Notes under the pieces: generated by a model
What the model was told of the DNA's origin: nothing
The model's database searches: none
The model's input: the letters and a program-made list of their open reading frames with translations, nothing else
NCBI GenBank assembly: GCA_041581635.1
Contig: JBFICW010000020.1
Span: 1-46,797 of the forward strand
Reading direction: 5' to 3'
DNA from: Porticoccus sp041581635
GTDB lineage: Bacteria > Pseudomonadota > Gammaproteobacteria > Pseudomonadales > Porticoccaceae
Length of the DNA stretch: 46,797 nucleotides
Shown here: in pieces, positions 26,177 to 35,500 of the stretch
Position numbering within the stretch: the stretch's first letter is position 1
How the letters are laid out: the number at the start of each line of letters is the position of its first letter
Translations under genes and position numbers: made by a program

Positions 26177-27394
26177 ATGGCTCACTCCAAACTTACCGAT
26201 ATTGTTATCAAAACCACCAAGCCTAGCGATAAAGACTACAAGTTATCAGATGGCGGTGGTCTGCATCTCCTCATTAAGAAGAATGGTACTAAGTGCTGGC
26301 GATATAGTTATCGTTATGCAAGGAAGCAGAAAACGCTCGCCTTGGGCGTATATCCAGATATCTCTCTAAAATCAGCGCGTATTGCCCATGCTCAAGCAAA
26401 GGCTCAGTTAGCTAATGGTAGTGACCCTAGTCTAGAGAAAAAGCAGAAACGTCAACAGGTGATGGTCGATCAAGCCAGTCTCTTTTCTGCACTCGCTAGA
26501 CAATGGTGGGAGAACCAGCGAGGAACCTGGACTGACGACCACGCAGAGCGTGTTTGGAGGAGATTAGATGCAGATGTTCTGGCATATATAGGGGGAAGGC
26601 CAATAACGGACATTAAACCTCCTGATGTCATAGAAGTCATTCGTAGGATTGAGAAACGAGGGGCCTTGGATGTAGCTCAGCGTGTGTTACAGGATATTGG
26701 TCGAATTGGTCGTTACGCAGTTCAGATAGGCCATGCTACGGTCAACCCAGCCGGAGATCTCTCTGGTATTGTCAAAAGCCGAAAAACCTCGCACAGGGCA
26801 TCTTTACCGCAGAATGAGCTTCCTGACTTTCTTCGATTACTTGAAGACTATGATTCTCAAGGACGCTTGTTAACTAAGTTAGCAATTAAGTTACTGGTGC
26901 TGACTTTTGTTCGTTCTGGCGAGTTGCGTGGGGCAGAGTGGTCTGAATTCGATCTAGAAAACAAAACCTGGCGGATACCAGCGACTCGGATGAAGATGAA
27001 GACGGAGCACCTTGTACCGCTTTCTGGTCAAGCTCTCGAGGTGATAGAACAAATCAGGCCGATAACAAACCAATACAGCTTAGTGTTTCCCTCAGAACGT
27101 CACCGTAATCAGCCCATGAGTGACAATACAATGAGAAAGGCTATTTTTAAGATGGGATATGATGGTAATACTTCTGGAAAGAGCAAAGCGGTACCTCATG
27201 GATTCAGAGCGACGGCCTCCTCAATATTAAATGAGCAGGGCTTTAATCCAGATGCAATTGAGCGACAACTAGCTCACGTGGAGCGTAACAGTGTCAGGGC
27301 AGCCTATATTCACCATGCAAGATATTTAGATGAGAGGACAGAGATCATGCAGTGGTGGGCCGATTGTTTGGATAAGTGTAGAGCAGCAGCTTGA
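26177..27394 (+). CDS. P4-type tyrosine integrase
   Basis: A 405-residue site-specific recombinase. The N-terminal DUF4102 arm-binding domain (LTDIVIKTTKPSDKDYKLSDGGGL, read in part) is followed by a core-binding domain and a catalytic domain with the active arginine in FVRSGELRGAEWSEFD, the HGFRATASSIL box and the C-terminal LAHVERNSVRAAYIHH with the tyrosine nucleophile in AAYIHH. All catalytic parts are present. It reads away from tRNA-Leu, as expected. The ATG has no Shine-Dalgarno and sits directly after a palindrome, which suggests tight control. Confidence 0.95.
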   Translation: MAHSKLTDIVIKTTKPSDKDYKLSDGGGLHLLIKKNGTKCWRYSYRYARKQKTLALGVYPDISLKSARIAHAQAKAQLANGSDPSLEKKQKRQQVMVDQASLFSALARQWWENQRGTWTDDHAERVWRRLDADVLAYIGGRPITDIKPPDVIEVIRRIEKRGALDVAQRVLQDIGRIGRYAVQIGHATVNPAGDLSGIVKSRKTSHRASLPQNELPDFLRLLEDYDSQGRLLTKLAIKLLVLTFVRSGELRGAEWSEFDLENKTWRIPATRMKMKTEHLVPLSGQALEVIEQIRPITNQYSLVFPSERHRNQPMSDNTMRKAIFKMGYDGNTSGKSKAVPHGFRATASSILNEQGFNPDAIERQLAHVERNSVRAAYIHHARYLDERTEIMQWWADCLDKCRAAA

Positions 27395-27920
27395 TTCATT
27401 TTGATTATGGCGAAGATGGTAGATCATTCAAAGCCCCTAGAAAAAATCTATTTCACCTTGAAAGACATACTCCCTTTAATCTAAAAGTTTGTAATTTCAG
27501 ATCGACAGCACTCCTTTAAGAGCCCCCTTATTCTCAGTATGGGGTGGGCTGAATAAAGGCGTACAAGTAATAATTGCTGTACTTAATCAATTGCTCTTTA
27601 AATAGAGCTGTGTTGGGGGATTTCTTAACTGTTCCTGTCGGCAGATTACAAACTCCTTGCTGGACAGTTTGGTTATTAAATGTCATCCCAATTAGAACCG
27701 AATCACAGAATCTTGGTCGATCCAATTACAATTAGACAACTTTTACCCAACTTTCTCTTCCATATCTATTCTTTAAAAATGTCAAGAAAATAAGGCATTA
27801 TAAAAATCAAACAAAAGCACTCTAATACTATTTAAATAAATAACGGATAGAAAATTAAGTAATTAGCTGATTGAAAATTTTTAGCACATAAGTTTCACAC
27901 AACACTTGGTAGTAAAGGTG
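27395..27920. other. Gene-free AT-rich stretch after integrase
   Basis: About 525 bp with no supported gene. It is AT-rich, with long A/T runs around 27760-27900. A 63-residue open frame on the minus strand (27534-27725) has no motif, ribosome site or recognisable relatives. No copy of the tRNA 3' end was found here. Confidence 0.4.
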
Positions 27921-28054
27921 ATGAGCAGGATTAGCAACATGACATCACCGATGTATAAGGCGCTCATCTTTAATGACGACTATACGCCGATGGAATTTGT
28001 GGTAGGCCACTAGAGGTTTTCTTTGGCATGAATAGAGAGGTACTACATAAATTT
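27921..28054 (+). pseudogene. clpS: clpS fragment (frameshifted, truncated)
   Basis: Reading from ATG at 27921 gives MSRISNMTSPMYKALIF, then NDDYTPMEFVV, the signature of the N-degron adaptor ClpS, up to a stop at 28011. In another frame from 28010 the next ClpS segment continues as LEVFFGMNREVLHKF. One missing base near 28005-28010 explains the shift. The rest of ClpS is absent; the second frame runs to a stop at 28096 with unrelated residues. A GGTG precedes the first ATG. No clpA lies nearby, so this is a captured or decaying copy rather than the chromosomal locus. Confidence 0.75.
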
Positions 28055-28070
28055 AAATTACTACGTAAAC

Positions 28071-28109
28071 GAGAAACCCCCAAGTGCGCGAACACCTAGG
28101 GGTTTTTTC
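28071..28109 (+). terminator. Rho-independent terminator after clpS relic
   Basis: A strong hairpin with AAACCCCC on one side and AGGGGTTTTTT on the other, extended inward by pairing of AAGTG with CAC plus two mismatches, followed by six T. It lies between the clpS relic and the AlpA gene. Confidence 0.7.
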
Positions 28110-28232
28110 TCAAGCACCTTAGCAGGCACTCTCGACTAACAACTGAACTGTTACATTCGTCTGATATTCTGTCAAGCGTAAAGTTCCAGTAAGGGTCTCC
28201 TGCTAGGTAAAACCAAGATGGAGGGTCTCTTA

Positions 28233-28475
28233 ATGAGCCGTGAATGCAGCAGATCTACTGATAAACACCTTAAACGACCTTTGCGTATTCTGCGCTTACC
28301 CGATGTTCGTAAGAGGGTTGGATTAAGCAAGTCTCAAATATATAAGCTTATCTCAGAAGATGCCTTTCCTAGGCAAATACGTCTTGGCGGGGGAAGGGCC
28401 TCTGGTTGGGTCGAGTTCCAAGTCAACCTTTGGATTGAGCAACGTATCGCTGAATCGCGAAAGGAGGCTGTGTAA
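28233..28475 (+). CDS. AlpA-family regulator
   Basis: An 80-residue excisionase/regulator-like winged-helix protein: RILRLPDVRKRVGLSKSQIYKLI, then FPRQIRLGGGRASGWVEFQVNLWIE (read in parts), the AlpA fold found in P4-type islands, where it can activate or drive excision. The ATG at 28233 is preferred because GGAGGG lies eight bases upstream; an earlier ATG at 28218 is itself just before that site. Its stop overlaps the next gene's ATG (TAATG), beginning a four-gene coupled operon ending with the polymerase-like gene. Confidence 0.9.
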   Translation: MSRECSRSTDKHLKRPLRILRLPDVRKRVGLSKSQIYKLISEDAFPRQIRLGGGRASGWVEFQVNLWIEQRIAESRKEAV

Positions 28476-28759
28476 TGGCAAGCCTCAGAAAAGCAATCGA
28501 CGCAAAGTGTAAGGCGTGCCTGTACGACCCATGCCAAGAAGGAACATGGAGGGCTCAGGTGCAAGCTTGTACATGTACTGGATGTTCACTCTTTACGGTA
28601 AGGCCTTTACCTATAGTCAAAAATACGCCCAAATCGGCTGAAAAAACACCTGAAATAACTCATACAGGAAGCGTACCTATAGATAGGGTGCACCTTGTTG
28701 AAAACGAAGATAAACCACGACTTTTTTCCAGCAAATCGGCAGAAAGGGGTGATACATGA
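28475..28759 (+). CDS. Small Cys-motif protein, copy 1
   Basis: A 94-residue protein with an N-terminal Cys cluster (CKACLYDPCQEGTWRAQVQACT, read in part, then CTGC) resembling the short zinc-binding motif C-x2-C-x6-8-G-x-W-x5-9-C-x3-C seen in phage and island proteins that sit beside replication genes. The C-terminal half is polar and probably disordered. It is coupled to alpA by overlap and overlaps the next gene by four bases. Function unknown. Confidence 0.65.
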   Translation: MASLRKAIDAKCKACLYDPCQEGTWRAQVQACTCTGCSLFTVRPLPIVKNTPKSAEKTPEITHTGSVPIDRVHLVENEDKPRLFSSKSAERGDT

Positions 28760-28989
28760 ATTCTTTGATAAAAACTGTAGATGTCGAAAAACAATCCGGT
28801 GGCAAGAACAAAGAGAGATGTCGTAAATGCATGTACGGATGGAATGAAGGGGGTTTGTGGCGAGAAATAATGACAACGTGTACTTGGGATCACTGCCCAA
28901 TGTTTGAGCGGAACGATGTTCAATCGGAAGAACAAATAATTACATTGGATTCATTTATCAAGGAGAAAGATTTATGGGTTCTTTCATAG
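28756..28989 (+). CDS. Small Cys-motif protein, copy 2
   Basis: A 77-residue relative of the preceding protein: CRKCMYGWNEGGLWREIMTTC then TWDHCPMF follows the same C-x2-C...G-x-W...C-x4-C pattern, placed about 20 residues in. The C-terminal tail differs. The start overlaps the previous gene (ATGA) and its end overlaps the polymerase-like gene by 16 bases, so all are translated together. Function unknown; a DNA- or partner-binding zinc knuckle is my inference. Confidence 0.65.
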   Translation: MNSLIKTVDVEKQSGGKNKERCRKCMYGWNEGGLWREIMTTCTWDHCPMFERNDVQSEEQIITLDSFIKEKDLWVLS

Positions 28990-30482
28990 ACTTTACTAAG
29001 ACAGCAAGGGAGAGAGGGATCTCTCCTTCTCCTTGGTATTACGAGGATTTTTCCAGACCAATTTTTCAGCATACTTGTACTGACAAGGCTGTAAGCAAGC
29101 TAATGGTCGACAGGATGAAACATACGATTGTTGAGACCTCAGACCGGAAGTATACCTTCCCCAAGGGATTGTTAGTTGCTTTGGAAAGAGTGCTTCTTGA
29201 TTTGTATGTTCGACATTCAACAACAGGAGGTGATGGGAATGTTGGGATATTTACAGGTAACGGCATGCTCTCAGGTAGAGGCTCAATTCAATATAAAATT
29301 CTTGGTGTGGCGGGGTCTTCGCTAAAAGAAATAGTTGAAGCACTTAGTTTTCATGACTTCATTGATATACAAAAGGGAGGAGTGCGGCATTCGTCTAAGA
29401 TCAAAGCTACACATAGGTTAATTGATCACCTTGAGTGTTATGGCTTGAGCATGGAAAAAATTAGCTGTCGGCGTATATGGCCTGTTGTCTGGTCGCCCAT
29501 CAGGGAAAAAGGGAGTGATAAAGATGAATTGTTGGCTAAGACAAGAGTGCCCAGAGAGTTAGCTGAAAAAAGAGGATTAAAAAATCTATTCAAGCTGAAC
29601 ATCATGCTCCAGAAAAGTGATATTCGAGTTGGTTCTTTGAAGCTATATCCTTTTGAAAAACAGTGCAGGCGTATATACAAAGACCCCGAGTGCGAGAGTT
29701 ACGGGCGAATACATGGTGGCATTTGGCAGAATATTCCAAGCAAGGCTAGGCCATTTATTAGCATCAATGGCAGAGGGGTGGTTGAGGTGGATATTTGCAG
29801 TACGCACCCTCTGATTGCTTATACGCAGGAGGGTTACGACCTAACGGAACTGCTTGAGGCTGAAAGCAAGCCTTACGATCTAAGCCAATTTCCTGGATGG
29901 AGGCATGAGATAGAGCTGTCTGCTGTGATTGCTACAGACAGGGAGATTTTAAAACAAGGGCTAATGAACTGTTTTAATTGTGGAAGTCAGGTTCAGGCAC
30001 AACAGGCATTATGGGAGGCAATACGTACCCACAAAGATAAATATACGAAGAAAAACCTATGGTGGCCTAGATACAAGGAACTGGAGAAGAAAGGAATAAC
30101 CTATCCAGCTATCATAGAGGCGCTTCGCCAAAAACATTGGAGAATTGAGGGCTGGCTCTTTCAAGATGGGAGCAGAGCTGGCTGGTTAAGACTTAATGTA
30201 TGGGAGTCAGAAATTGCCCTCAGGGTACTACAGCACTTCAGCGCTATTGGGGTGCCTGTATTACCGATACATGATTCATTCATTGTTCAGGCTAACAGAA
30301 AGCAGGAGCTGGTTGATGTTCTCGTGCATGCCATTCAAGAGGTGCTCGGAGTGAAATTCAAGAACAAGCATCTTCTGTATGGTTTCAAGAGAGATACAGG
30401 GCAGCTGACAATGAAACAAGCAGAGCACCTTCTAACTGATACTAGAATTAAGCAACAAGAATGCATACACCGGAAGAGATAG
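28974..30482 (+). CDS. Family A polymerase-like protein
   Basis: A 502-residue protein in which I see the three palm/fingers motifs of the DNA polymerase I / T7 RNA polymerase superfamily in order. NIPSKAR (253-259), matching the conserved NIP-R entry of Pol I, leads to motif A EVDICSTHPLIAY (Asp273). Motif B is TDREILKQGLMNCFNCG (Arg323-x3-Lys327, as in the O-helix). Motif C is VLPIHDSFIV (Asp434), whose HDSF form matches T7 RNA polymerase. The N-terminal 200 residues are unassigned and no exonuclease motif is seen. It is last in the alpA operon, so it is likely the element's replicase or primase. The family relation is inferred from motifs only. Confidence 0.65.
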   Translation: MGSFIDFTKTARERGISPSPWYYEDFSRPIFQHTCTDKAVSKLMVDRMKHTIVETSDRKYTFPKGLLVALERVLLDLYVRHSTTGGDGNVGIFTGNGMLSGRGSIQYKILGVAGSSLKEIVEALSFHDFIDIQKGGVRHSSKIKATHRLIDHLECYGLSMEKISCRRIWPVVWSPIREKGSDKDELLAKTRVPRELAEKRGLKNLFKLNIMLQKSDIRVGSLKLYPFEKQCRRIYKDPECESYGRIHGGIWQNIPSKARPFISINGRGVVEVDICSTHPLIAYTQEGYDLTELLEAESKPYDLSQFPGWRHEIELSAVIATDREILKQGLMNCFNCGSQVQAQQALWEAIRTHKDKYTKKNLWWPRYKELEKKGITYPAIIEALRQKHWRIEGWLFQDGSRAGWLRLNVWESEIALRVLQHFSAIGVPVLPIHDSFIVQANRKQELVDVLVHAIQEVLGVKFKNKHLLYGFKRDTGQLTMKQAEHLLTDTRIKQQECIHRKR

Positions 30483-30503
30483 GTAAATAACTGGATGCTA
30501 CAG

Positions 30504-30531
30504 CTAGGAACTAGGAACTAGGAACTAGGAA
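30504..30531 (+). repeat. CTAGGAA heptamer x4
   Basis: Four perfect head-to-tail copies of CTAGGAA, followed by a partial GTAGGG, starting 21 bases after the polymerase-like stop codon. The iteron-like length and position suggest a replication-protein binding site. Confidence 0.9.
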
Positions 30532-30567
30532 GTAGGGCTAGAGTAAGTTTCTTAAGTTAGTTTAGAG

Positions 30568-30640
<73 letters not shown>

Positions 30641-31072
30641 ACTATTCAATATGTAGAAGTGTTTGGAGTAGAAAATTGAAGTGACTGATTATCATTGCTG
30701 GCTCATTCTTCTAAGCTAGAGAACTTAAGTTGATAAGAAATGATATGTGTATGAGTACGTAGACTATTCCGTAACGCTTTTGTACTACGCTTGACCAATG
30801 TATGTGTCTGAATTTCATGGAAATTAACAGCTATAAAGATAAGTGCATTTTATTGGATTTTGGGTACATACTTTGATGGATTTGGTGCTTTTAGAGGCAG
30901 TATAGGCGCATTATTGATACTTATTGAGTAATTCGGCACGGTCATTACTAATGAAACAGTTTGCAGCTTTAAAACTTACAGCTATATCTGTCTTGGACCA
31001 CATCCAACCAAAACCATGGTATAAGACGCATTTTATTGTTGACAAGCTTATAGCACACATCCAGGTTGACGG

Positions 31073-31089
31073 TTGACGTAATTCGTCAA
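31073..31089. promoter_or_regulatory. HigA-type operator and promoter
   Basis: A perfect palindrome TTGACG-5-CGTCAA whose left half doubles as a -35 element, with TAGGGT 18 bases later as a weak -10. A second TTGACG lies at 31066-31071. The position just before higB fits autoregulation by the antitoxin. Confidence 0.55.
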
Positions 31090-31107
31090 TTTATGCTAGG
31101 GTAGGGA

Positions 31108-31383
31108 ATGATAAAAGGCTTTAAATGCAAGAACACAGAACGCTTGTTCAACGGGGAGCGTGTTCCTGCATTCTCGGGATTTCAGAGACAAGCTGATAAA
31201 CGACTTAGGATATTGGATGCCTCTGAAACACTAGATACATTGAAAGCATTGCCTAGTAATAGATTTGAAGCGTTATCCGGTGATAGAAAAGGTCAATACA
31301 GCATACGGGTGAATCAGCAGTGGCGCGTATGTTTTACATGGGGCGATGGTGCTCATGATGTGGAAATCGTTGATTACCACTAG
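31108..31383 (+). CDS. higB: HigB/RelE-family toxin
   Basis: A 91-residue ribosome-dependent mRNA interferase of the plasmid-killer (HigB) branch of the RelE/ParE fold. Typical blocks are LPSNRFEALSGDRKGQYSIRVNQQWRVCF (read in part) and the closing VEIVDYH. Toxin first and antitoxin second is the HigBA order. It lies 12 bp before higA and likely stabilises the element. Confidence 0.92.
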   Translation: MIKGFKCKNTERLFNGERVPAFSGFQRQADKRLRILDASETLDTLKALPSNRFEALSGDRKGQYSIRVNQQWRVCFTWGDGAHDVEIVDYH

Positions 31384-31407
31384 GTTAGAGAATGAATGGA
31401 GTTAAAG

Positions 31408-31713
31408 ATGGCTAAACGAGAAGCAATACATCCCGGTGAGTTCATGGCGGACGAACTGGAGGAAATTGAAATTACGGCAACTGAATTATCACGTCAGATA
31501 GATGTGCCGCCTAACAGAATTTCGCAGATTGTTCGTGGTAAGCGTGATATAACTGCGGATACAGCTTTGCGTTTGGGTAAATTCTTTGGGACTGGGCCAG
31601 AGCTTTGGATGAATCTGCAAAAGGCTTATGATCTTGATAAAGCTAAAGCCGAGCTTGGGCCGAAAATTCGCAAGATTCACCAGTGGCAACCAGAGGCACA
31701 CCTGGCGCATTGA
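31408..31713 (+). CDS. higA: HigA-family antitoxin
   Basis: A 101-residue XRE helix-turn-helix antitoxin that neutralises HigB and represses the operon. It shows HPGEFMADELEE at the N-terminus, the HTH ATELSRQIDVPPNRISQIV, and GTGPELWMNLQKAYDL, a strong HigA signature. The ATG at 31408 has GGAG seven bases upstream; the ATG at 31396 would add four residues and contains that site. Confidence 0.93.
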   Translation: MAKREAIHPGEFMADELEEIEITATELSRQIDVPPNRISQIVRGKRDITADTALRLGKFFGTGPELWMNLQKAYDLDKAKAELGPKIRKIHQWQPEAHLAH

Positions 31714-31756
31714 TTTTTTCAGCATAGTGGTAAAAGTAGGGAAGCAACACTAGATA

Positions 31757-32443
31757 ATGGAAGATGTAGAAAACCCCCTTAAATCCTTAGAAGAAATATT
31801 CGAAAGTGACCGTCCTTTCTTATCAGGAACGGTTGCTGAATATCACCGCCATATTTCCTCCATTCAGCTCAATGACATTGTTCCGGTTGATGTCAGGCAA
31901 TTATTTGAGACAGCAAAGAACGTTATGCTCTATTCAAGGTTTGCTTATCGATTTAATCAAGTAGCAGAAATGGTGGCATTTTCGGCACTAGAGTTTGGTT
32001 TGAAAGAGTTATTTACGTTTCGCCATCCAGGAGTGAAATTACCTAATGGCCTTGGTAGATTGTTGGAAGATGCAAAAGAAGAAGGCATATTTCAAAATGA
32101 TTTTTTCGGTGACAAACTGGTCTCGGCAACGCAAAACGGTATTCGAAGAGAGTTAGAGCGAAAAGCAGAAGAGGAAAGGAAGCAATTCGGGAAGAGTAAA
32201 TCTGATCCTTGGCGAGAAATCACGGAGGATGAGATAGCGGATGGAATTTATAGGGAAGTGGCCGTAGATGGTTACATAAAAGTCCTTCTAGGACTCCGAA
32301 ATGATCTAGCGCATGGGAGTAAATCACTAACAGCTACTGGGTTTGGCAGTTTGAGTAGACAGGCTGAGTTAATAAATTATCTGTTTAGGAAAAATTTGGA
32401 AAACCCTGTTACAAAAGAAACAGAAGCATTGGCAGCAGTTTGA
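31757..32443 (+). CDS. HEPN-type protein, putative RNase
   Basis: A 228-residue helical protein of no named family known to me. Near the C-terminus LGLRNDLAHGS (Arg181-x4-His186) is the R-x4-6-H motif that forms the RNase site of HEPN domains, and it lies at a helix end as in that fold. A highly charged coiled segment (about 129-165) precedes it, and hydrophobic helices at 65-90 could be the HEPN bundle. It starts 43 bp after higA and lies 111 bp before the giant gene, same strand. The context suggests a toxin-like effector of a defence system; alternatives are an antitoxin partner or an inactive scaffold. Confidence 0.6.
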   Translation: MEDVENPLKSLEEIFESDRPFLSGTVAEYHRHISSIQLNDIVPVDVRQLFETAKNVMLYSRFAYRFNQVAEMVAFSALEFGLKELFTFRHPGVKLPNGLGRLLEDAKEEGIFQNDFFGDKLVSATQNGIRRELERKAEEERKQFGKSKSDPWREITEDEIADGIYREVAVDGYIKVLLGLRNDLAHGSKSLTATGFGSLSRQAELINYLFRKNLENPVTKETEALAAV

Positions 32444-32554
32444 TAATTTGCTTTATGGAAAACGGTAATTGTTAACTATACATAATGAGGTCTAAACGCC
32501 TAGCTTTTATTGAGGATTACGAAACACTGTGAAAAAGCAAGGGGGATAATTCTA

Positions 32555-35500
32555 TTGACAGATGAATCTGATGGTTTCGATATAAATGAACTTGAAGCGT
32601 TTTTTGCAGAAAGCCATCGATGGGCCACTTTATCGATAACTATTCAGGAGATTGCAGATAAAAATAAGAAACTAGTTAACGAACTTTCTTTATACGACCC
32701 TACAACCACCATTCCATTACTGGGTAGTTTACTTACCCTTCCGCAATATCAATCGAATTGTATTCGAATTGAAATTTTAATCGCTTTAGCTGTAACGAAC
32801 TGCACAGGTAAAAAAAAGCCAACCGTCAGTGATGTTGCGCGCTGGTTCTATAGTATCGGTAAATCTCACTGCGTGATCGGTGAAGATCCTTCAGAGGATG
32901 TATTTGTATCACTCGTACAAGATGAAAATGGTGATTACAGACTTCTAGAAGGAATCTGGGAAGGTGCAGGATTTTACACACAGAGAATAATAGATGTTGT
33001 ATCAACCATGCCTGATGAATTCGGGTTCAAATATATTAAGAATAGTGTTAGAGCCATATTGGCTATTTCAGATTTGGTATGCGAAAAGTCAGGTTTAAAA
33101 AGATATCAATTGGGATCAGATGAAATTTCCTCACGAATTTTTCCCAATAAAATTCCAAAGCGAAGCCAGTTAGTTTCCAGAGTATCAGTATCATTCGAAG
33201 AGTTTAATGCATTTGGTTTCAATCTTGAGGATATTGATCCATTCATATTTGATCCAGCTATGAGGAAAGACCTAGCCTCTCATCAAATAGGAAACAGTTA
33301 TCTAGAGAGGTTTCCGCTTGCTGTTTTGTCCGACAACAAAATATCGGTCGTACAGCCATCAGCTATCTCAGTAGCTTTGAGAAGCTTTGTCATTGAAGCG
33401 ATTTACGAAAACGGATTAGTGAAGTCATTCAACAGTGCTCTTGCAAAGAAGTACTCTCAATTATTCTATGAAACACCATTAATTGGTGGCCCGGTTAATG
33501 CCCCAGTAGTTTGGAAAAAAAATGAAGAATATCGGATTACTAATTTTGCTTTCGAAGTCGATGAAGGTTACTACATCTCCTATCATGCATTTCTACCAGC
33601 AATTGAGGCACACCGAAATGGTGGCTTTAAGACAATAATTGAGGATGATGGAAAGATTAATAATGAGCTGCAGAGTTCTATAGAACACTCGGTAAAAGCA
33701 CTGTCTAAAAAATCGAATTTTAAGGGTGGCCTTGTTGTTATAGTCGGTTGTGGTTGGGGAAAAGGATACGCTATCCAGGCAATTGAGTTCGATTATCCAA
33801 AATGGCGATTCGAAAGTATGTCTTCTGCCGACTTATTCAGATTGAGTTGGGTCGCGGATATAAATCCCAGATATTTTTGGCGAATCCAGAACGGGTTAGA
33901 GGCCATAGAAAAAAGTGGTATCAAAATTGTTAATCCAAATGGAATTCTTAATCTAATTGGATGGGTTAGAGAAAATAATGGACATTTTTTTCCTCATTCT
34001 CAGTTGGCTGATGAGGATATATCACCAGATAGGCCGTTAATGCTGCAAATACCCCAAAATTTACTTAGAAATATTAGGGCTGACGCAGACAATAGTTTAG
34101 ATCGCCATAGTTCGCTGGACAGTGATGGAAGGTGGCACGATGTTCAGTACTTTTCGGCAAGCCCACTATTTCAAAGTGATAGTTCCAAAAAATTGTATGT
34201 CTCAATAAGCGATGTATCTAAAGGAAAGCTGACAGCAGTCTATGAGGGAAAATACCATTTATGGATTTCGATAAGAGCTCCGAATTTAGAAAATAGGGAA
34301 ATGATATATAGGCTATGGGAGATGGGGCACGAATGGTTGCATCGTATAGGTGCAGAGTTTGATAAAACAATCTTAAATAAAAGTGATAAGTCGATTTTAA
34401 ATGTCAATGTGGAATTTGAAGATGATTTACCGTTGGAGGAAATTGGCCCTAAACCCACACGGGATCAACTTTTCTCTAAATGTAAAGTCAGTGCAATAAA
34501 AGAAGAAAACTCGTGCACGGCAATTTTTGAGCCAGGGTTTTTAGAAGGATTCAGAATTTCCGAGAATGTTGCGGAACGATTGTTTGTTTTTAATGTTATA
34601 CGTGGATTTCTTAATTTAATTCGTGAAGATGATATTGATATTAAAGCCGAGAGTTTGACGGAAAAAGTGGTTAAAAACAATGAAGCAAGAAGTTTTCACT
34701 TTTTCCAAGCACAAAAATTTTTGGATTATGTAAGGGATACTCTACCTAAAGAGTTAGTAGAGATTGACGCAATTAATGATGGAATTGCAAAGTTGGGGTT
34801 GGGGTGGCGTGTCCATGAAAAAGGAGATGGAAATAAGATTAATGGAAAAAAATCTTGTACTAGTTTCCTAGGAAAGGTTGTTGATGCTTTAATTAATGAG
34901 GTTTTAGAATCGTTGGCAAATTTTGATCGTACTTCTACTATTTTTAGGCTTATTTCGAACTGTGAGAAAGCTGCAGTTGAAGAGGATCACTGGAAACGCA
35001 CCTCAGCGGCTGTACTTGGGCTTCACGGTGAAAGTGAGAATACCATTAAACAGTACGTAGAGCAGAACTCGAAGTATGCTGGTACAGGGGTTGCTAGTAG
35101 AGTACTGATTGAAATGGCACTATGCACGTGTCCCCTGAATTCAGGCAATAGAATTTCAGATATTGAATTGAGTGAACTTATTGCACGAGCAGCCTTAATT
35201 GTTCGTTACGGTGGACTATCTGATGCTATCTATTTTAGTGCTTTGTCGCCTGAGTTACAGATATCGCCATTAGGCGATATTTTGTTCAGAGATGATCTCG
35301 GAGAGTTGGTGGTTCAGCCGATGTTGTCAAAATTTTCGAGTGAAAAGTTCGTCGCCAACGCTCCCAATCAAAAAAAGAATTATGAAGAGCCGGGCTTCAT
35401 CGTATCGACTAAGGAGTCATTTGATGGTGAATTTTGGGATATTTGGATCGGTGAAATGGGGTTTAGTTTGGATGAAGGGCGAGAAATCATTAGCTCGTTG

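Noticed and set aside
27534..27725. 63-residue minus-strand open frame after the integrase
   Set aside because: No ribosome site, motif or recognisable family; AT-rich spacer.
33725..33765. Possible P-loop GCGWGKGY in the giant protein
   Set aside because: It lacks the Ser/Thr after GK and there is no Walker B or sensor motif downstream.
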